Shown: positions 18,517 to 28,640, counted from the first letter of the stretch. The stretch is 64,000 nt of DNA from Bacilli bacterium (GCA_017544525.1 JAFYEA010000018.1:129307-193306), one strand, 5' to 3'. Numbers and translations are program-made. Notes: generated from the sequence alone by a model not told the origin.

Positions 18517-18731
18517 AATTTTTCTCCCTTAATAACAGGATCATATCCAATTTTACCAAATGGATGACACCTTAATATTCTTTTAATTCCTTTTATAATT
18601 CCTTTATATCCATATTCTTCAATACATTCTTTCATATATTCACTACAAGTGGGAGTAAACCTACACATAGAATGCGAATGTAATGGAGTTATTTGATATA
18701 ATTTGATTAACTTAATTAATAACTTTTTCAT
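18513..18731 (-). CDS. yidD: Membrane protein insertion efficiency factor YidD
   Basis: 72 residues. The family hallmarks [11 protein letters not shown] and [16 protein letters not shown] are present after an amphipathic start. YidD assists YidC-dependent membrane insertion at the inner face of the membrane. In most bacteria it sits by rnpA-yidC; here it is coupled to the ZnuA-like lipoprotein gene instead. Confidence 0.95.
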   Translation of the reverse strand: MKKLLIKLIKLYQITPLHSHSMCRFTPTCSEYMKECIEEYGYKGIIKGIKRILRCHPFGKIGYDPVIKGEKL

Positions 18732-18824
18732 ATTTATAATTATATAATATTTTTAAATAAAATGAAACTATTACTAATTCATTTTTACTATTAAATATGT
18801 TATAATTTTAAAGTAGGTGAGTAT

Positions 18825-20276
18825 ATGAAAAAAATATTATTCTTTTTATTATTTTTTATTTTATTTATTCCGTTTATAAAAGCAGAAACATATATTACAG
18901 ATTATATTGATATAAATGATAAAGTAACTTTTGTTGATGATAATAATTCTTTTAATATTGTAAAAATTGAAAGAAATGATAGATCTTTCTTATATTTAAA
19001 ATATAGCAATACAGGTAAAAAATATATGCCTGTTGTTATTTTATATGATGAAATGCATAACGAAATTGATAGAATAACTCAAGGATATTATTCTTCTTAT
19101 AGTGATTCTATTTTTCTTGATATAGATCTAAAAGAGATTAAATATTATAAGTTAATATTAAAAGTTGAAAATAAGGAAAAAACTAATAGTTATAATGAAA
19201 AAATATCTGATGAAGAAATTGAAAATGCTATTAAGATAAAAACTGATATAATTTATTCTGATAATAACAAAGAATTAGAGAAATTCTATTTTGATAATTT
19301 TATAATTAATTTAAACACAACAAAAGTAGATGAAAAAAAATATGAAGTAATATATGAATATAATTTTGATATTATTGCTAATGAAGATATAGAGGAATTT
19401 GAATTTTATATACCAAAATTCGATTATTATGGATTTAAAAACGATGATTCTTCAAATAATTTAGAAGTGTTTATTAATAATGAATCTGTAAGATTCGGCA
19501 CTGATTATCATCTTGTTAAATTAAAAGACATAAATAGAGGTAAAACTAGTGTAATAATTAAATATACTATTTTGGAAGAATATAGTTCTTCTTATGGAAT
19601 ATATTTAAATATTTATAAAAATATATATGAGAATAATATATATGATTATTTTAAAGTAAATGTATATAACGATTATAATATAAATGTTGATAATTCTACT
19701 TTGTTTTGTGGTTATGATACATGTATGAATTATTATTACAATGTTAATGGTAAAATATATACTGCAGATGTAAAAGGACATTTTGATAAAGATACATTTG
19801 GTATATTTGTTGTAGGAGATAGTAAATCTAACTTTTTTGATAAAATAAAAGATATCTTTAAAACCAAAAGTTTTTGGGGTTCCAAATCATATATAATAAT
19901 ATTGGGCATAATAGCTGCAGTTGTATTGGCTATAATCGTTATACTTTCTCTTCGTGGATTTGCAACTGAAAATCCTAATGAAGTCGTTGGACTATCATTA
20001 AGTATTTTCCTTTGTAATTGGTTTGTAAATTTTATTTATTGTGATTATGATAGTGAATATAATAGTCTAATATTTTTTATAATAGTATCTTGTTTTATTA
20101 ACATTTTTATTATTAATGCTATTCATGATAAGAAGAAGAAAAAATATTTAATATATGCTAATATTTTTTTAAATGTTTTATTAGTTTTATTGGATGTATA
20201 TACAGCAACATTTGCATATATTTTATTATCAATAATAATGCTAATGTATATAAAAATAATTAAAATACTTAAATAG
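18825..20276 (+). CDS. Exported membrane protein of unknown function
   Basis: 483 residues. A clear signal peptide (MKKILFFLLFFILFIPFIKA) is followed by about 330 residues of extracellular beta-rich sequence, then a membrane helix near residue 355-380 and four or so further hydrophobic segments to the C-terminus. The layout (exported domain plus C-terminal membrane bundle) recalls DUF2207-type proteins, but sequence identity is too weak to assert. TATAAT at 18801-18806 and GTAGGTGA support the start. It is a single-gene unit divergent from yidD. Confidence 0.75.
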   Translation: MKKILFFLLFFILFIPFIKAETYITDYIDINDKVTFVDDNNSFNIVKIERNDRSFLYLKYSNTGKKYMPVVILYDEMHNEIDRITQGYYSSYSDSIFLDIDLKEIKYYKLILKVENKEKTNSYNEKISDEEIENAIKIKTDIIYSDNNKELEKFYFDNFIINLNTTKVDEKKYEVIYEYNFDIIANEDIEEFEFYIPKFDYYGFKNDDSSNNLEVFINNESVRFGTDYHLVKLKDINRGKTSVIIKYTILEEYSSSYGIYLNIYKNIYENNIYDYFKVNVYNDYNINVDNSTLFCGYDTCMNYYYNVNGKIYTADVKGHFDKDTFGIFVVGDSKSNFFDKIKDIFKTKSFWGSKSYIIILGIIAAVVLAIIVILSLRGFATENPNEVVGLSLSIFLCNWFVNFIYCDYDSEYNSLIFFIIVSCFINIFIINAIHDKKKKKYLIYANIFLNVLLVLLDVYTATFAYILLSIIMLMYIKIIKILK

Positions 20277-20304
20277 GTTTCTTTTATAGAAGAAACTTAT
20301 TTTA
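20272..20304 (+). terminator. Terminator before rnc
   Basis: A 12-bp stem (20272-20283 with 20290-20301, one G-T pair) starting at the stop codon; the tail is only moderately T-rich. Confidence 0.65.
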
Positions 20305-20330
20305 TATGTTATAATTGGAGTGTGATTAAT

Positions 20331-20978
20331 ATGAAAAATATATTTAAAAAATTTGGAATTGTTTTTAAAAATGATAACTTATTAAAACAAGCATTAACTC
20401 ATTCAAGTTATTCAAATGAACATGGTGGATTATGTTATGAGAGATTAGAATATTTAGGTGATGCAGTTTTAGAAATAGTCTGTAGTGATTATTTATATAA
20501 TAATACGGATTATCCTGAAGGTGAAATGAGTAGACTTAGAAGTTTATATGTTTGTGAAAATGCATTATATGAATATTCTAAGGAAATTGATCTATCTAGT
20601 TATATTTTATTAGGTAATGGAATGGATAAACCAAATAAAACAATTATAGCAGATTCATTTGAAGCTTGTATGGCTGTAATATATATTGAAAATGGATTAG
20701 ATGCTGTTAAGAAAATTTTTAATGATTTAATTGTTCCATATATTGAGAGACATGAAGATTTTCTTATGGATTATAAAAGTTTATTGCAAGAAAGTGTTCA
20801 AACTGTTAAAAAAAGTGTTGAATATGTTTTGGTTAATGAAAGTGGACCAGCACACAAGCGTTTATTTGAAGTAGAAGTGGTTATAGATGGACTTGTATAT
20901 GGTAAAGCAACTGGTAATTCTAAAAAAGAAGCAGAACAAAATGCTGCTAAAGAAGCATATATGAAAAGAGCAAATTAA
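20331..20978 (+). CDS. rnc: Ribonuclease III
   Basis: 215 residues. The catalytic signature ERLEYLGDAVLEI and the second acidic helix DSFEACMAVIYIE are intact. A double-stranded-RNA-binding domain ends the protein (GPAHKRLFEVEV ... SKKEAEQNAAKEAY). It cuts rRNA precursors and structured RNAs. Start at 20331 after GGAG; a GTG three codons upstream lies in the ribosome site. smc follows, as in Bacillus. Confidence 0.97.
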   Translation: MKNIFKKFGIVFKNDNLLKQALTHSSYSNEHGGLCYERLEYLGDAVLEIVCSDYLYNNTDYPEGEMSRLRSLYVCENALYEYSKEIDLSSYILLGNGMDKPNKTIIADSFEACMAVIYIENGLDAVKKIFNDLIVPYIERHEDFLMDYKSLLQESVQTVKKSVEYVLVNESGPAHKRLFEVEVVIDGLVYGKATGNSKKEAEQNAAKEAYMKRAN

Positions 20979-21042
20979 AAATATACTAGAAATATAAATA
21001 TTACTTTGTTATAATTATTAAGATTGATAGTAGGTGAAATAG

Positions 21043-23973
21043 ATGTACATTAAAGAAATAATTATTCATGGATTTAAAAGTTTTGCTGATAAAATGACTA
21101 TTGAACTTGATCCAACGTTTACAGGTATAGTTGGACCTAATGGTAGTGGTAAGAGTAATATAGTTGATGCAGTTAAATGGGTACTTGGTGAACAAAGTAT
21201 CAAGTCTTTGCGTGGTTCAAATAATATGACTGATGTTATTTTTAATGGTTCTAGTTCTAGAAATCCATCTAATTTTGCCAGTGTCTCTATTATATTTGAT
21301 AATAGTGATAGAACTTTAAATGTAGATTATAATGAAGTATCAATTAAAAGAGTTGTATATAAAACAGGAGAGAATGAATATTTTATTAATAATGATAAAT
21401 GTAGATTGAAAGATATTACTAATTTATTCTTAGATTCAAAATCTTCTAAAGAATCATTTAATATTATTCCTCAAAATAAAATAGATCAAATATTAAGTGA
21501 AAGACCAGAAGATAGAAGAGTTATTTTTGAAGATGCTGCAGGTGTTTTAAAGTATAAAAAAAGAAAAGAAGAGAGTTTATCTAAATTATCAAAAACACAT
21601 GATAACATTGATAGAATTAATTTAATTATAAGCGAAAATAGTGAAAACTTAGAACCTTTAGAAGAATCTGCTAAAAAAGCAAGAGAATATAAAGATGCTT
21701 TAAGTGAACTAGAAAGTGTAGAAATAGCACTTATAGCTAAAGATATTACAACATATAATAATGAACTTGAAAATAATAATAACAGAAAATTAAAATTGGA
21801 AGAAGAAATATCTAAATTAGATAGTTCATCTTCTACTGATAATACTGAGGTAGAAAAGATAAAAGTAAAGATATTAGAAGTAGATGAAAAAATCAAAGAT
21901 ACTAGTAATGATATTTTTAAAAACAACGAAAGCCTAATTAGTTTATCTAACAAAAAGACATTATTAACAGAAAGAAATAAATATGATAAAACAAGTGAAA
22001 CTGTTAAGAATAATTTAATAGCATTAAGAGATAGGGAAGGGACATTAAAAAATAATATATCTGTATGTGAACTTGATATTAAATTATGTGAAGAAACTAA
22101 AGAAGATTTAAGCAATAAACTTAGTGAATTAACTAAGGATTATAATAGTTTAAATAAAGAAGCAGAAAAGGTTAATTATGAAATTAGCAATAAAAGAAAA
22201 AAATTATTGGAAATTAATAATAAAATTGATATATTAGAGAATAATCTTTCTAGTATGAATAAAATTCCTTTTAGTGTAAGGAGTGTTATTGATAATCCAA
22301 CATTAAGAGGTATTCATAATATTCTTGGAAACATAATTGATACAAAGGAAGAATATGTAAATATGTTAGATGTTGCGCTTGGTGCTTCTTCTAATAATAT
22401 AATTACTGATGATGAAGCATGTGCTAAAGAAGCAATAGAATATTTAAAAAGGAAAAATCTTGGTAGAGCCACATTCTTCCCATTAAATGTTATTAAACCT
22501 AGAAGCATTGATCCCGAAACTTTAAGAGAAGTAGCAAATTTAATTGGATATATAGGAACTGCAGCTGATCTAGTTACTTATGATTCAAAATATTATAATA
22601 TTATAATGAATCAACTAGGTAATATTATAGTTACAGATAATATTAATAATGCTATTAGTATTAGTAAAAAAATAAATCATAGATATAGAGTAATATCACT
22701 TGATGGTGAAATAATACATGTTGGTGGTATTATGACTGGTGGAAGTTTAAAATCAAACAATTCATATATAAGTGATAAATATGAATTAGATAGATTAAAA
22801 TCAAATATTGATGTTATTAATAATGAGATTAAAGAAGATGAATTAAAATACAATTCAATTAATGAAGAATTAAATATTTTAAAAGATAATATATATAATA
22901 ATAGTATTGAAACAATTAAGAATGAAGAATTATATAATAATAAAAAACAAACATTAGATAGTTTAAATAATGATTTAGAAATGGTTTCTAATGAAATTAG
23001 TAATCTAAATGATAAATCTTTAGATAAAGAATTAGAAATGGTGATTGAAGCTTTTTATGAGCATCAAGAGAAAAAATTAGAACTTGAAAAGAATTTAGAA
23101 GTTTTAAATAAAGAAAAATTAGAATTAAATTCAACATTGAATGATTTAGAATCTTCAATTAAAAAGATTAATACTGATTATAATAAGTATAATAGTGAAC
23201 TAAATAGTATTGAGATTAATATAACAAAATTAAATATGAATTTGGACTCTTTATTAAATAGATTAAGTGAAGATTATAGTTTAACATATGAAAGAGCTAA
23301 AAATGAATATATTCTTGAAATTGATGAAAAAATTGCTCGTGAAAAAGTAACTAGTTTAAGAAGAAAAATTAAATCTTTAGGTGAAGTAAATTTAGGAAGT
23401 ATTGATGAATATGAAAGAATATCTAAAAGAGTTAATTTCTTAACTAAACAAAAAGAAGACTTAGAAAAAAGTGAAAAAGATTTATTGACTATAATTAATG
23501 ATATGGATAGTGTAATGGAAGATAAATTTAAAGACACTTTTGATGATATAAATGTTGAGTTTAGCAAAGTATTTAAAACATTATTTAAGGGTGGAGATGC
23601 TCATTTAGAACTTACTGATCCAGATAATATTTTAGAAACAGGTATCGATATAATAGCTGTTCCTCCAGGAAAAAATCAAAAACCTTTAAGTTTACTATCT
23701 GGTGGTGAAAGAACTTTAACTGCGATTAGTTTATTGTTTTCAATTATGAATTTAGAAAAAGTGCCTTTTGTAATTCTTGATGAAGTTGAATCAGCATTAG
23801 ATGAGAATAACGCAACTATATTTGGTGAATATCTAAAGAATTATAAAAACAAAACTCAGTTATTAATAATTACACACAAAAAGAAAACTATGGAATACTT
23901 AGATAAACTATATGGAATAACAATGCAAGAGAGTGGTGTAAGTAAAATAGTTAGTGTTAAACTTGAAAATTAG
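21043..23973 (+). CDS. smc: Chromosome segregation ATPase SMC, short-armed
   Basis: 976 residues. The N-terminal head has Walker A GPNGSGKSNIVDA. A coiled coil follows, then the hinge at about residues 405-560 (LRGIHNILGNII ... GGIMTGGS). A second coil leads to the C-terminal head with signature LSGGERTLTAISLL and Walker B FVILDEVESALD. Bacterial SMC is usually about 1150-1200 residues; the missing 200 or so are split between the two coiled-coil arms, so the arms are about one third shorter. All ATPase motifs are intact. It acts with ScpA/ScpB in chromosome organisation. TAGGTGA precedes the ATG; ftsY, the usual downstream neighbour, is absent. Confidence 0.96.
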   Translation: MYIKEIIIHGFKSFADKMTIELDPTFTGIVGPNGSGKSNIVDAVKWVLGEQSIKSLRGSNNMTDVIFNGSSSRNPSNFASVSIIFDNSDRTLNVDYNEVSIKRVVYKTGENEYFINNDKCRLKDITNLFLDSKSSKESFNIIPQNKIDQILSERPEDRRVIFEDAAGVLKYKKRKEESLSKLSKTHDNIDRINLIISENSENLEPLEESAKKAREYKDALSELESVEIALIAKDITTYNNELENNNNRKLKLEEEISKLDSSSSTDNTEVEKIKVKILEVDEKIKDTSNDIFKNNESLISLSNKKTLLTERNKYDKTSETVKNNLIALRDREGTLKNNISVCELDIKLCEETKEDLSNKLSELTKDYNSLNKEAEKVNYEISNKRKKLLEINNKIDILENNLSSMNKIPFSVRSVIDNPTLRGIHNILGNIIDTKEEYVNMLDVALGASSNNIITDDEACAKEAIEYLKRKNLGRATFFPLNVIKPRSIDPETLREVANLIGYIGTAADLVTYDSKYYNIIMNQLGNIIVTDNINNAISISKKINHRYRVISLDGEIIHVGGIMTGGSLKSNNSYISDKYELDRLKSNIDVINNEIKEDELKYNSINEELNILKDNIYNNSIETIKNEELYNNKKQTLDSLNNDLEMVSNEISNLNDKSLDKELEMVIEAFYEHQEKKLELEKNLEVLNKEKLELNSTLNDLESSIKKINTDYNKYNSELNSIEINITKLNMNLDSLLNRLSEDYSLTYERAKNEYILEIDEKIAREKVTSLRRKIKSLGEVNLGSIDEYERISKRVNFLTKQKEDLEKSEKDLLTIINDMDSVMEDKFKDTFDDINVEFSKVFKTLFKGGDAHLELTDPDNILETGIDIIAVPPGKNQKPLSLLSGGERTLTAISLLFSIMNLEKVPFVILDEVESALDENNATIFGEYLKNYKNKTQLLIITHKKKTMEYLDKLYGITMQESGVSKIVSVKLEN

Positions 23974-23980
23974 TTATAAA

Positions 23981-24006
23981 AAAACCTTCATTTTGAAGGT
24001 TTTTAT
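23981..24006. terminator. Bidirectional terminator of smc
   Basis: AAAACCTTC, a five-base loop and GAAGGTTTT, flanked by A and T runs, between smc and the converging gene at 24003. Confidence 0.9.
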
Positions 24007-24923
24007 TTTCTGTTTTCAGGTTTAGGAATTATTATTCTTAATATACTTGAATCAGAGTTAAATACATCAACTTCAGTAAATGTAGCATTTAATCTTACTT
24101 CATATAAAGAATCTTTACTATTTTTATTAAGTCTATCTCCAGCACTTCTTATTTGATTTAGTGATTGATCATTTAATAGTTTTATTACATTAACTAAGGA
24201 ATTGTATAAGTCATCATCTGAATTCAAATCTAAATTCTCTGCAAATATATCATATGTTTCTCCATTATCTCTTATATAAACTGTTATATTTCTTTTATGA
24301 ACTCTAAATGATTTATGTTCTTCCAAATAATCTAACATACTTGATAAATCACCTTGAGTAATATATCCTGTAACAGCTTTTTCTAAATCAAGTCCACTAC
24401 ATAATTCAATAACATTAGCATTAATATCTAATTTAACAGTTGTATCTTTACCTGAAGTAACTGTAATACCATTTTCTAATGATGTTGATGTAAACGCTGA
24501 GAATTTATAAGTTGCTAATATGCTTTCAGTACCACCATGTAATTTATATATAGCATCCATCATTCCCCCAGCAACTAAATCTCCTAAATATACGTCTTCA
24601 CTAGAATAAGTGTTTGATATTATTTCTTTATTTCCTTCTTCTAAATATTCATAAACGAATTTCTTTTTATCTGCTTTTTCTGGTTTATATGTAACAACTA
24701 TTTTGCTTCCTTTTACAACGGCTGTTATATCACCATATCTAATTATTGAATCTTGTTTATTAAATTCATTTGCTATTGGAATTAGTTTCAATCTAGCTCT
24801 TCCTGTTTTCCCATATCCTTCTTCATATTTTTTAACTCCAATAATAGCTAGAACAACACATAATATTAATACTAAACCCCAAAATATAATTCTACCTTTA
24901 TTCTTTTTTATATTACTTACCAT
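24003..24923 (-). CDS. Single-pass membrane protein of unknown function
   Basis: 306 residues. Residues 1-12 are basic, then a single membrane helix (IIFWGLVLILCVVLAIIGV), then about 270 residues outside the membrane. A Gly/Tyr motif GYGKTGRARLK comes right after the helix; the rest is beta-rich and ends in RIIIPKPENRK. No family recognised. AGGAGAAAAGT precedes the ATG on the minus strand. Confidence 0.75.
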   Translation of the reverse strand: MVSNIKKNKGRIIFWGLVLILCVVLAIIGVKKYEEGYGKTGRARLKLIPIANEFNKQDSIIRYGDITAVVKGSKIVVTYKPEKADKKKFVYEYLEEGNKEIISNTYSSEDVYLGDLVAGGMMDAIYKLHGGTESILATYKFSAFTSTSLENGITVTSGKDTTVKLDINANVIELCSGLDLEKAVTGYITQGDLSSMLDYLEEHKSFRVHKRNITVYIRDNGETYDIFAENLDLNSDDDLYNSLVNVIKLLNDQSLNQIRSAGDRLNKNSKDSLYEVRLNATFTEVDVFNSDSSILRIIIPKPENRK

Positions 24924-24961
24924 AATTACTTTTCTCCTATGATAATTATAAAATAATATAT

Positions 24962-24996
24962 AAAAAAAGTAAATAAATATTTAAATTTATTTACTA
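24962..24996 (-). terminator. Terminator of def
   Basis: On the minus strand AGTAAATAAAT pairs with ATTTATTTACT and is followed by seven T. Confidence 0.75.
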
Positions 24997-25548
24997 TATG
25001 CTTCTCATATTTGCTTGATTTTTAAATGGATTCTTTTTATCTATTCTATCAATAAACAATATACCATTTAAATGATCTATTTCATGTTGAAACGCAACGG
25101 CAATTTCTTCTCTTACTCTTATACTTTTTTTATTACCAAATTCATCATAGTATTCAATTGTTACTCTAGCATATCTTGGAACAATTCCTTCCACATATTT
25201 ATTAACGCTTAAACAGCCTTCACCTTCTTCAACATATATAAGTTCTTCTGAATTTGATACAATTTTTGGATTAACTACTTTATATTCATCAAATGTTCCA
25301 TCATCTCTTTTATAAGATATGACAAAAAATCTTTTTAATACGCCTAATTGTACAGCAGATAGTCCCATACCAGCACGAATATTATTTTTTTTAGCATATT
25401 CTTCATCTTGACTTAATCTCAAATACATAATCATGCTATTTAAAAGTGTAATATCTTCTTCATTCATAGGAAATGTTACTTCTTTACTTTTTTCTCTTAG
25501 AATTTTTCCTTTTTTTTCAAAATCCAATATATCACATTGCTCAAACAT
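24994..25548 (-). CDS. def: Peptide deformylase
   Basis: 184 residues from the start at 25548, chosen because GAGGAG lies just upstream; an upstream in-frame ATG would remove it. The three deformylase motifs are present: GMGLSAVQLG, EGCLSV and QHEIDHLNG. Cys and the two His bind the catalytic metal. It removes the formyl group from nascent proteins. Monocistronic. Confidence 0.96.
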   Translation of the reverse strand: MFEQCDILDFEKKGKILREKSKEVTFPMNEEDITLLNSMIMYLRLSQDEEYAKKNNIRAGMGLSAVQLGVLKRFFVISYKRDDGTFDEYKVVNPKIVSNSEELIYVEEGEGCLSVNKYVEGIVPRYARVTIEYYDEFGNKKSIRVREEIAVAFQHEIDHLNGILFIDRIDKKNPFKNQANMRSI

Positions 25549-25661
25549 AACTCTTTTCTCCTCAAAAATTATTTTATCAAATTTATATAAATATTTCAAT
25601 TTTTATTGAAAAAATGGACTAATAATTATATAATTATTTTATATTATAATAGGTGATAAAT

Positions 25662-27083
25662 ATGAATAAATACAAAATTAGTATCATATTTGCAAGTATT
25701 GGAATTATACTTGTTTGCCTTTTAATGATTTTATCTACTTATGCTTATTTTACTGTCGATGTTGAAGGAGAAGGAGAAGATATATCTTTAAAAGCATTTA
25801 ATGATAATACTGATGTTATATATAATGATACAAGTAATGTTTCATTAGTAAATGCTTATACAGGTGATGAAATAATTAAAACTTTTACAGTTGAAAATAC
25901 AAGTGATTATTTAATATATTATGATATTTTATTAGAAGATGTAGTTAATAATTTTGAAAATAAAGATGATTTAGTTTATGAGTTATCTTCGGATAATAAT
26001 GGAGCTATTAGAAATGAAACAATTTTACCATCATCCGATACTTATATTGCTTCTAAAATTAAACTTCCAAAAGGAGTTAAGCATTCTTATCAATTAAAAA
26101 TTACGTTTTTAAAAACAAATAATGATCAAAGTAATAATATGAATAAAACATTTTCTTCAAAAATTAGAATATTACCTACAAATGGAATTAATGTTGGAGA
26201 ACAAATATATAAAAATAATACTTTAGGTAAAAAAATTGAAGACAGTTTAGATAATATTAATGTATTATATACAAATTCTAGTATTAATGGTGTAACAATT
26301 TATTATTATAAAGGTAATAATGAATTAAATAATAATGTTATATTTGATAATTCTTGCTATAAAATTATTAGAACAACTGAAGATAACGGAATTAGATTAA
26401 TTTATAATGGTAAATATGAAAATCAAGAATGTGGTAATAAGATTTTAGAAGAAAAATCTGTATTTAATTCTAAGACAAATTACAATGCTTATATTGGGTA
26501 TATGTATGGGGATGCTAATAGTAATAATTATAATGATGAACATAAAAATATTACAACAAGTATTATCAAATCAAATGTTGAAAAGTGGTATAGTGAGAAT
26601 GTTAAAAGTACTAATTTAGTATCTAGTAGTAGTATATATTGCAATAATAGAAAAACAACTGAATTTACACTTAAAAATGTATTATATTCAACACTTGGAT
26701 ATGGAAGTAACAATAGTGGTTATTATAACAATATAAATAATAATTATACATTTGATTGTTATAATATAAATGATAGATTAACAATATCTAGTGTTAATGG
26801 TAGTAAAGTGTTAAATCATCCAGTTGGATTAATTACAGCTGATGAACTATTATTAATTGGAATTGGTAATGATAGTTATTTATATTCTAATGATGAATAT
26901 TGGACTATGTCACCAGCATATTATAATGCTAGTGGGGCATATAATTATAGTGTTAATCAAAGTTCATTAGTAGCTAGAAAAGTAGACACAGAATTAGGTG
27001 TTAGACCTGTTATAACATTAAATAAGGATGTAAAAATAAAATCAGGTGATGGAAGTAATATTAATCCATACATACTTGAATAG
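25662..27083 (+). CDS. SipW/TasA-like surface protein with a C-terminal GVRPVI domain
   Basis: 473 residues. The N-terminus has a signal anchor ending in LSTYAYFTV, the Ala-Tyr-Phe/Thr pattern of camelysin/TasA-type proteins processed by SipW. A beta domain with FTVENTSDYLIYYDI follows, typical of that group. The C-terminal half has paired Cys and ends with YWTMSPAYYN ... LGVRPVITLNKDVKI ... GDGSNINPYIL, a module often found in surface proteins of gut Firmicutes (DUF6273-like). Probably extracellular. TATAAT (25645-25650) is 11 bases before the ATG with AGGTGAT in between. The CvpA-like gene follows 9 bases downstream. Confidence 0.75.
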   Translation: MNKYKISIIFASIGIILVCLLMILSTYAYFTVDVEGEGEDISLKAFNDNTDVIYNDTSNVSLVNAYTGDEIIKTFTVENTSDYLIYYDILLEDVVNNFENKDDLVYELSSDNNGAIRNETILPSSDTYIASKIKLPKGVKHSYQLKITFLKTNNDQSNNMNKTFSSKIRILPTNGINVGEQIYKNNTLGKKIEDSLDNINVLYTNSSINGVTIYYYKGNNELNNNVIFDNSCYKIIRTTEDNGIRLIYNGKYENQECGNKILEEKSVFNSKTNYNAYIGYMYGDANSNNYNDEHKNITTSIIKSNVEKWYSENVKSTNLVSSSSIYCNNRKTTEFTLKNVLYSTLGYGSNNSGYYNNINNNYTFDCYNINDRLTISSVNGSKVLNHPVGLITADELLLIGIGNDSYLYSNDEYWTMSPAYYNASGAYNYSVNQSSLVARKVDTELGVRPVITLNKDVKIKSGDGSNINPYILE

Positions 27084-27092
27084 GAGGAAAAC

Positions 27093-27761
27093 ATGAATAT
27101 ATTAGATGCAGTTATTATTATATTTTTTATACTTGGAATTATGTCTGGGTTTAGAAGAGGATTTATTAAACAAACAGTTTTATTAATAGGTATTGTTGCT
27201 ATTCTTATTTTTTCATTTTATTTAAGAATTCCAATTGCAACATTTTTATATAAACATCTACCATTTTTTAAATTTTATGGAATATTTAAAGGTGTAACGA
27301 TACTTAATATTCTATTGTATGAAACTATTGCTTTCTTAATTGTATTTTCATTATTATATCTATTATTAAGAATTGTTTTAAAAATTACAGGATGGATTGA
27401 AAAACTATTAAAAGCCACTGTAATTTTAGGGTTCTTTTCTAAAATAGCAGGTGGAGTAGTTGGTTTAATTGAGGCATATATTTTAGTTTTCATATTATTA
27501 TTCTTATTTTCACAACCATTTATGAAAGTAACTGGTATTGAGGATTCATATTTAGCAAGTAAAATACTTGATAATACTCCAGTTATGAGTGGTGCTGTAG
27601 AAAAAACAAGAATTGTTATGAATGAACTAAGTGATTTAGCAGTTGAGTTTAAAAAAGATAATAAAAAATTTAATGAAGAAGCAATTAAATTATTTATTAA
27701 ATATGAAATTGTTTCGGAAGAAAACGTAAAATACTTACGAGAAAAAGGTAAATTAGATTGA
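27093..27761 (+). CDS. CvpA-family membrane protein
   Basis: 222 residues with four membrane segments. It starts NILDAVIIIFFILGIMSGFRRGFIKQ, the CvpA/colicin V production signature, and has the GxxxGxxEAYIL run near residue 125. Exact role unknown; family members are linked to membrane homeostasis. AGGAGG gives a strong ribosome site, and the gene is in one unit with the surface protein before it. Confidence 0.88.
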   Translation: MNILDAVIIIFFILGIMSGFRRGFIKQTVLLIGIVAILIFSFYLRIPIATFLYKHLPFFKFYGIFKGVTILNILLYETIAFLIVFSLLYLLLRIVLKITGWIEKLLKATVILGFFSKIAGGVVGLIEAYILVFILLFLFSQPFMKVTGIEDSYLASKILDNTPVMSGAVEKTRIVMNELSDLAVEFKKDNKKFNEEAIKLFIKYEIVSEENVKYLREKGKLD

Positions 27762-27762
27762 A

Positions 27763-27790
27763 AAAACACTGAATATTCAGTGTTTTAATT
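27763..27790. terminator. Bidirectional terminator
   Basis: AAAACACTGAAT and ATTCAGTGTTTT form a perfect 24-base palindrome flanked by A and T runs between the converging genes. Confidence 0.85.
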
Positions 27791-28640
27791 TTAAATATAA
27801 TTCATCATATTCTTTTGTATTTATTGGTAATCCCAATCGTAATCTTTCTTCTAATGACATATTAATATAATTTGGAAAATAAAACTGTCTTTCACCCGTT
27901 AAATTAATAAAGAATTCAGTTGTTGGAGAAATAAATGAATAATCATAACCCTGCAATTTTCGTTCCAATATTAATTTATCCAAAAGAATATATAAATTTG
28001 GAATATATGATTTTATTTCTTCGCACATATTATATAGTTTTGTCATAGCATCTAAATCAGCTAATCTTTCTAATAAAGATATATCATAATTTGATTTATA
28101 CAATCTATTTTCTTTATTATAAGCATGAATATATTTTATATATTCAAAAGAACTTAAATCAAATTCATCTGTTTCTAAATCATATTTGCTAGGATCTAAT
28201 ACTTTTTTACCCATATTATCTAAAAAATCATTTTCAATTTTTATCAATTTTTGTTCTAAACTTCTAGGAGTATTTTTTGATATCTGTGCTTGAATTGCAT
28301 GTTCCATTTCATGACATACATTTAATAAAATAAATAGATTTCTTCTATAGAATCCTTCTAAGATGCTTAGTATATCTTCTTCCATAAAATCACTTTTAAA
28401 GTCATTTATTCTAATAGCGCACATTATTCTACTATAGTATATATCTATATAATCATCCACATATGTTCCAACTACAGGATGACCAAATATTATTTCAAAT
28501 TTGTCTATAATATTTAGTTTTTTTAATATATCAATATTAAATTCTTTTTTATATGATTTAAATATTTTTTCAATTGCGGCTATATCAAATATTTTTCTTT
28601 TCATTGAATAATCAAATAAGACATCTAATATTTCTTTCAT
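27777..28640 (-). CDS. Unknown protein with an HEMEH zinc-site motif
   Basis: 287 residues from the start at 28640 (AGAGGAG just upstream). NVCHEMEHAIQAQ near residue 110 is an HExxH motif, and LLERLADLDAM about 85 residues later could supply a third ligand. No signal peptide or membrane helix. It resembles a cytoplasmic minimal metalloprotease but I recognise no family. It is not an obvious paralogue of the HETIH protein at 16447. Confidence 0.7.
   Translation of the reverse strand: MKEILDVLFDYSMKRKIFDIAAIEKIFKSYKKEFNIDILKKLNIIDKFEIIFGHPVVGTYVDDYIDIYYSRIMCAIRINDFKSDFMEEDILSILEGFYRRNLFILLNVCHEMEHAIQAQISKNTPRSLEQKLIKIENDFLDNMGKKVLDPSKYDLETDEFDLSSFEYIKYIHAYNKENRLYKSNYDISLLERLADLDAMTKLYNMCEEIKSYIPNLYILLDKLILERKLQGYDYSFISPTTEFFINLTGERQFYFPNYINMSLEERLRLGLPINTKEYDELYLKLKH

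Noticed and set aside
21486..22115. Long minus-strand open frame inside smc
   Set aside because: It is antisense to the coiled coil of SMC, has Ser/Leu-rich shadow composition and no ribosome site.
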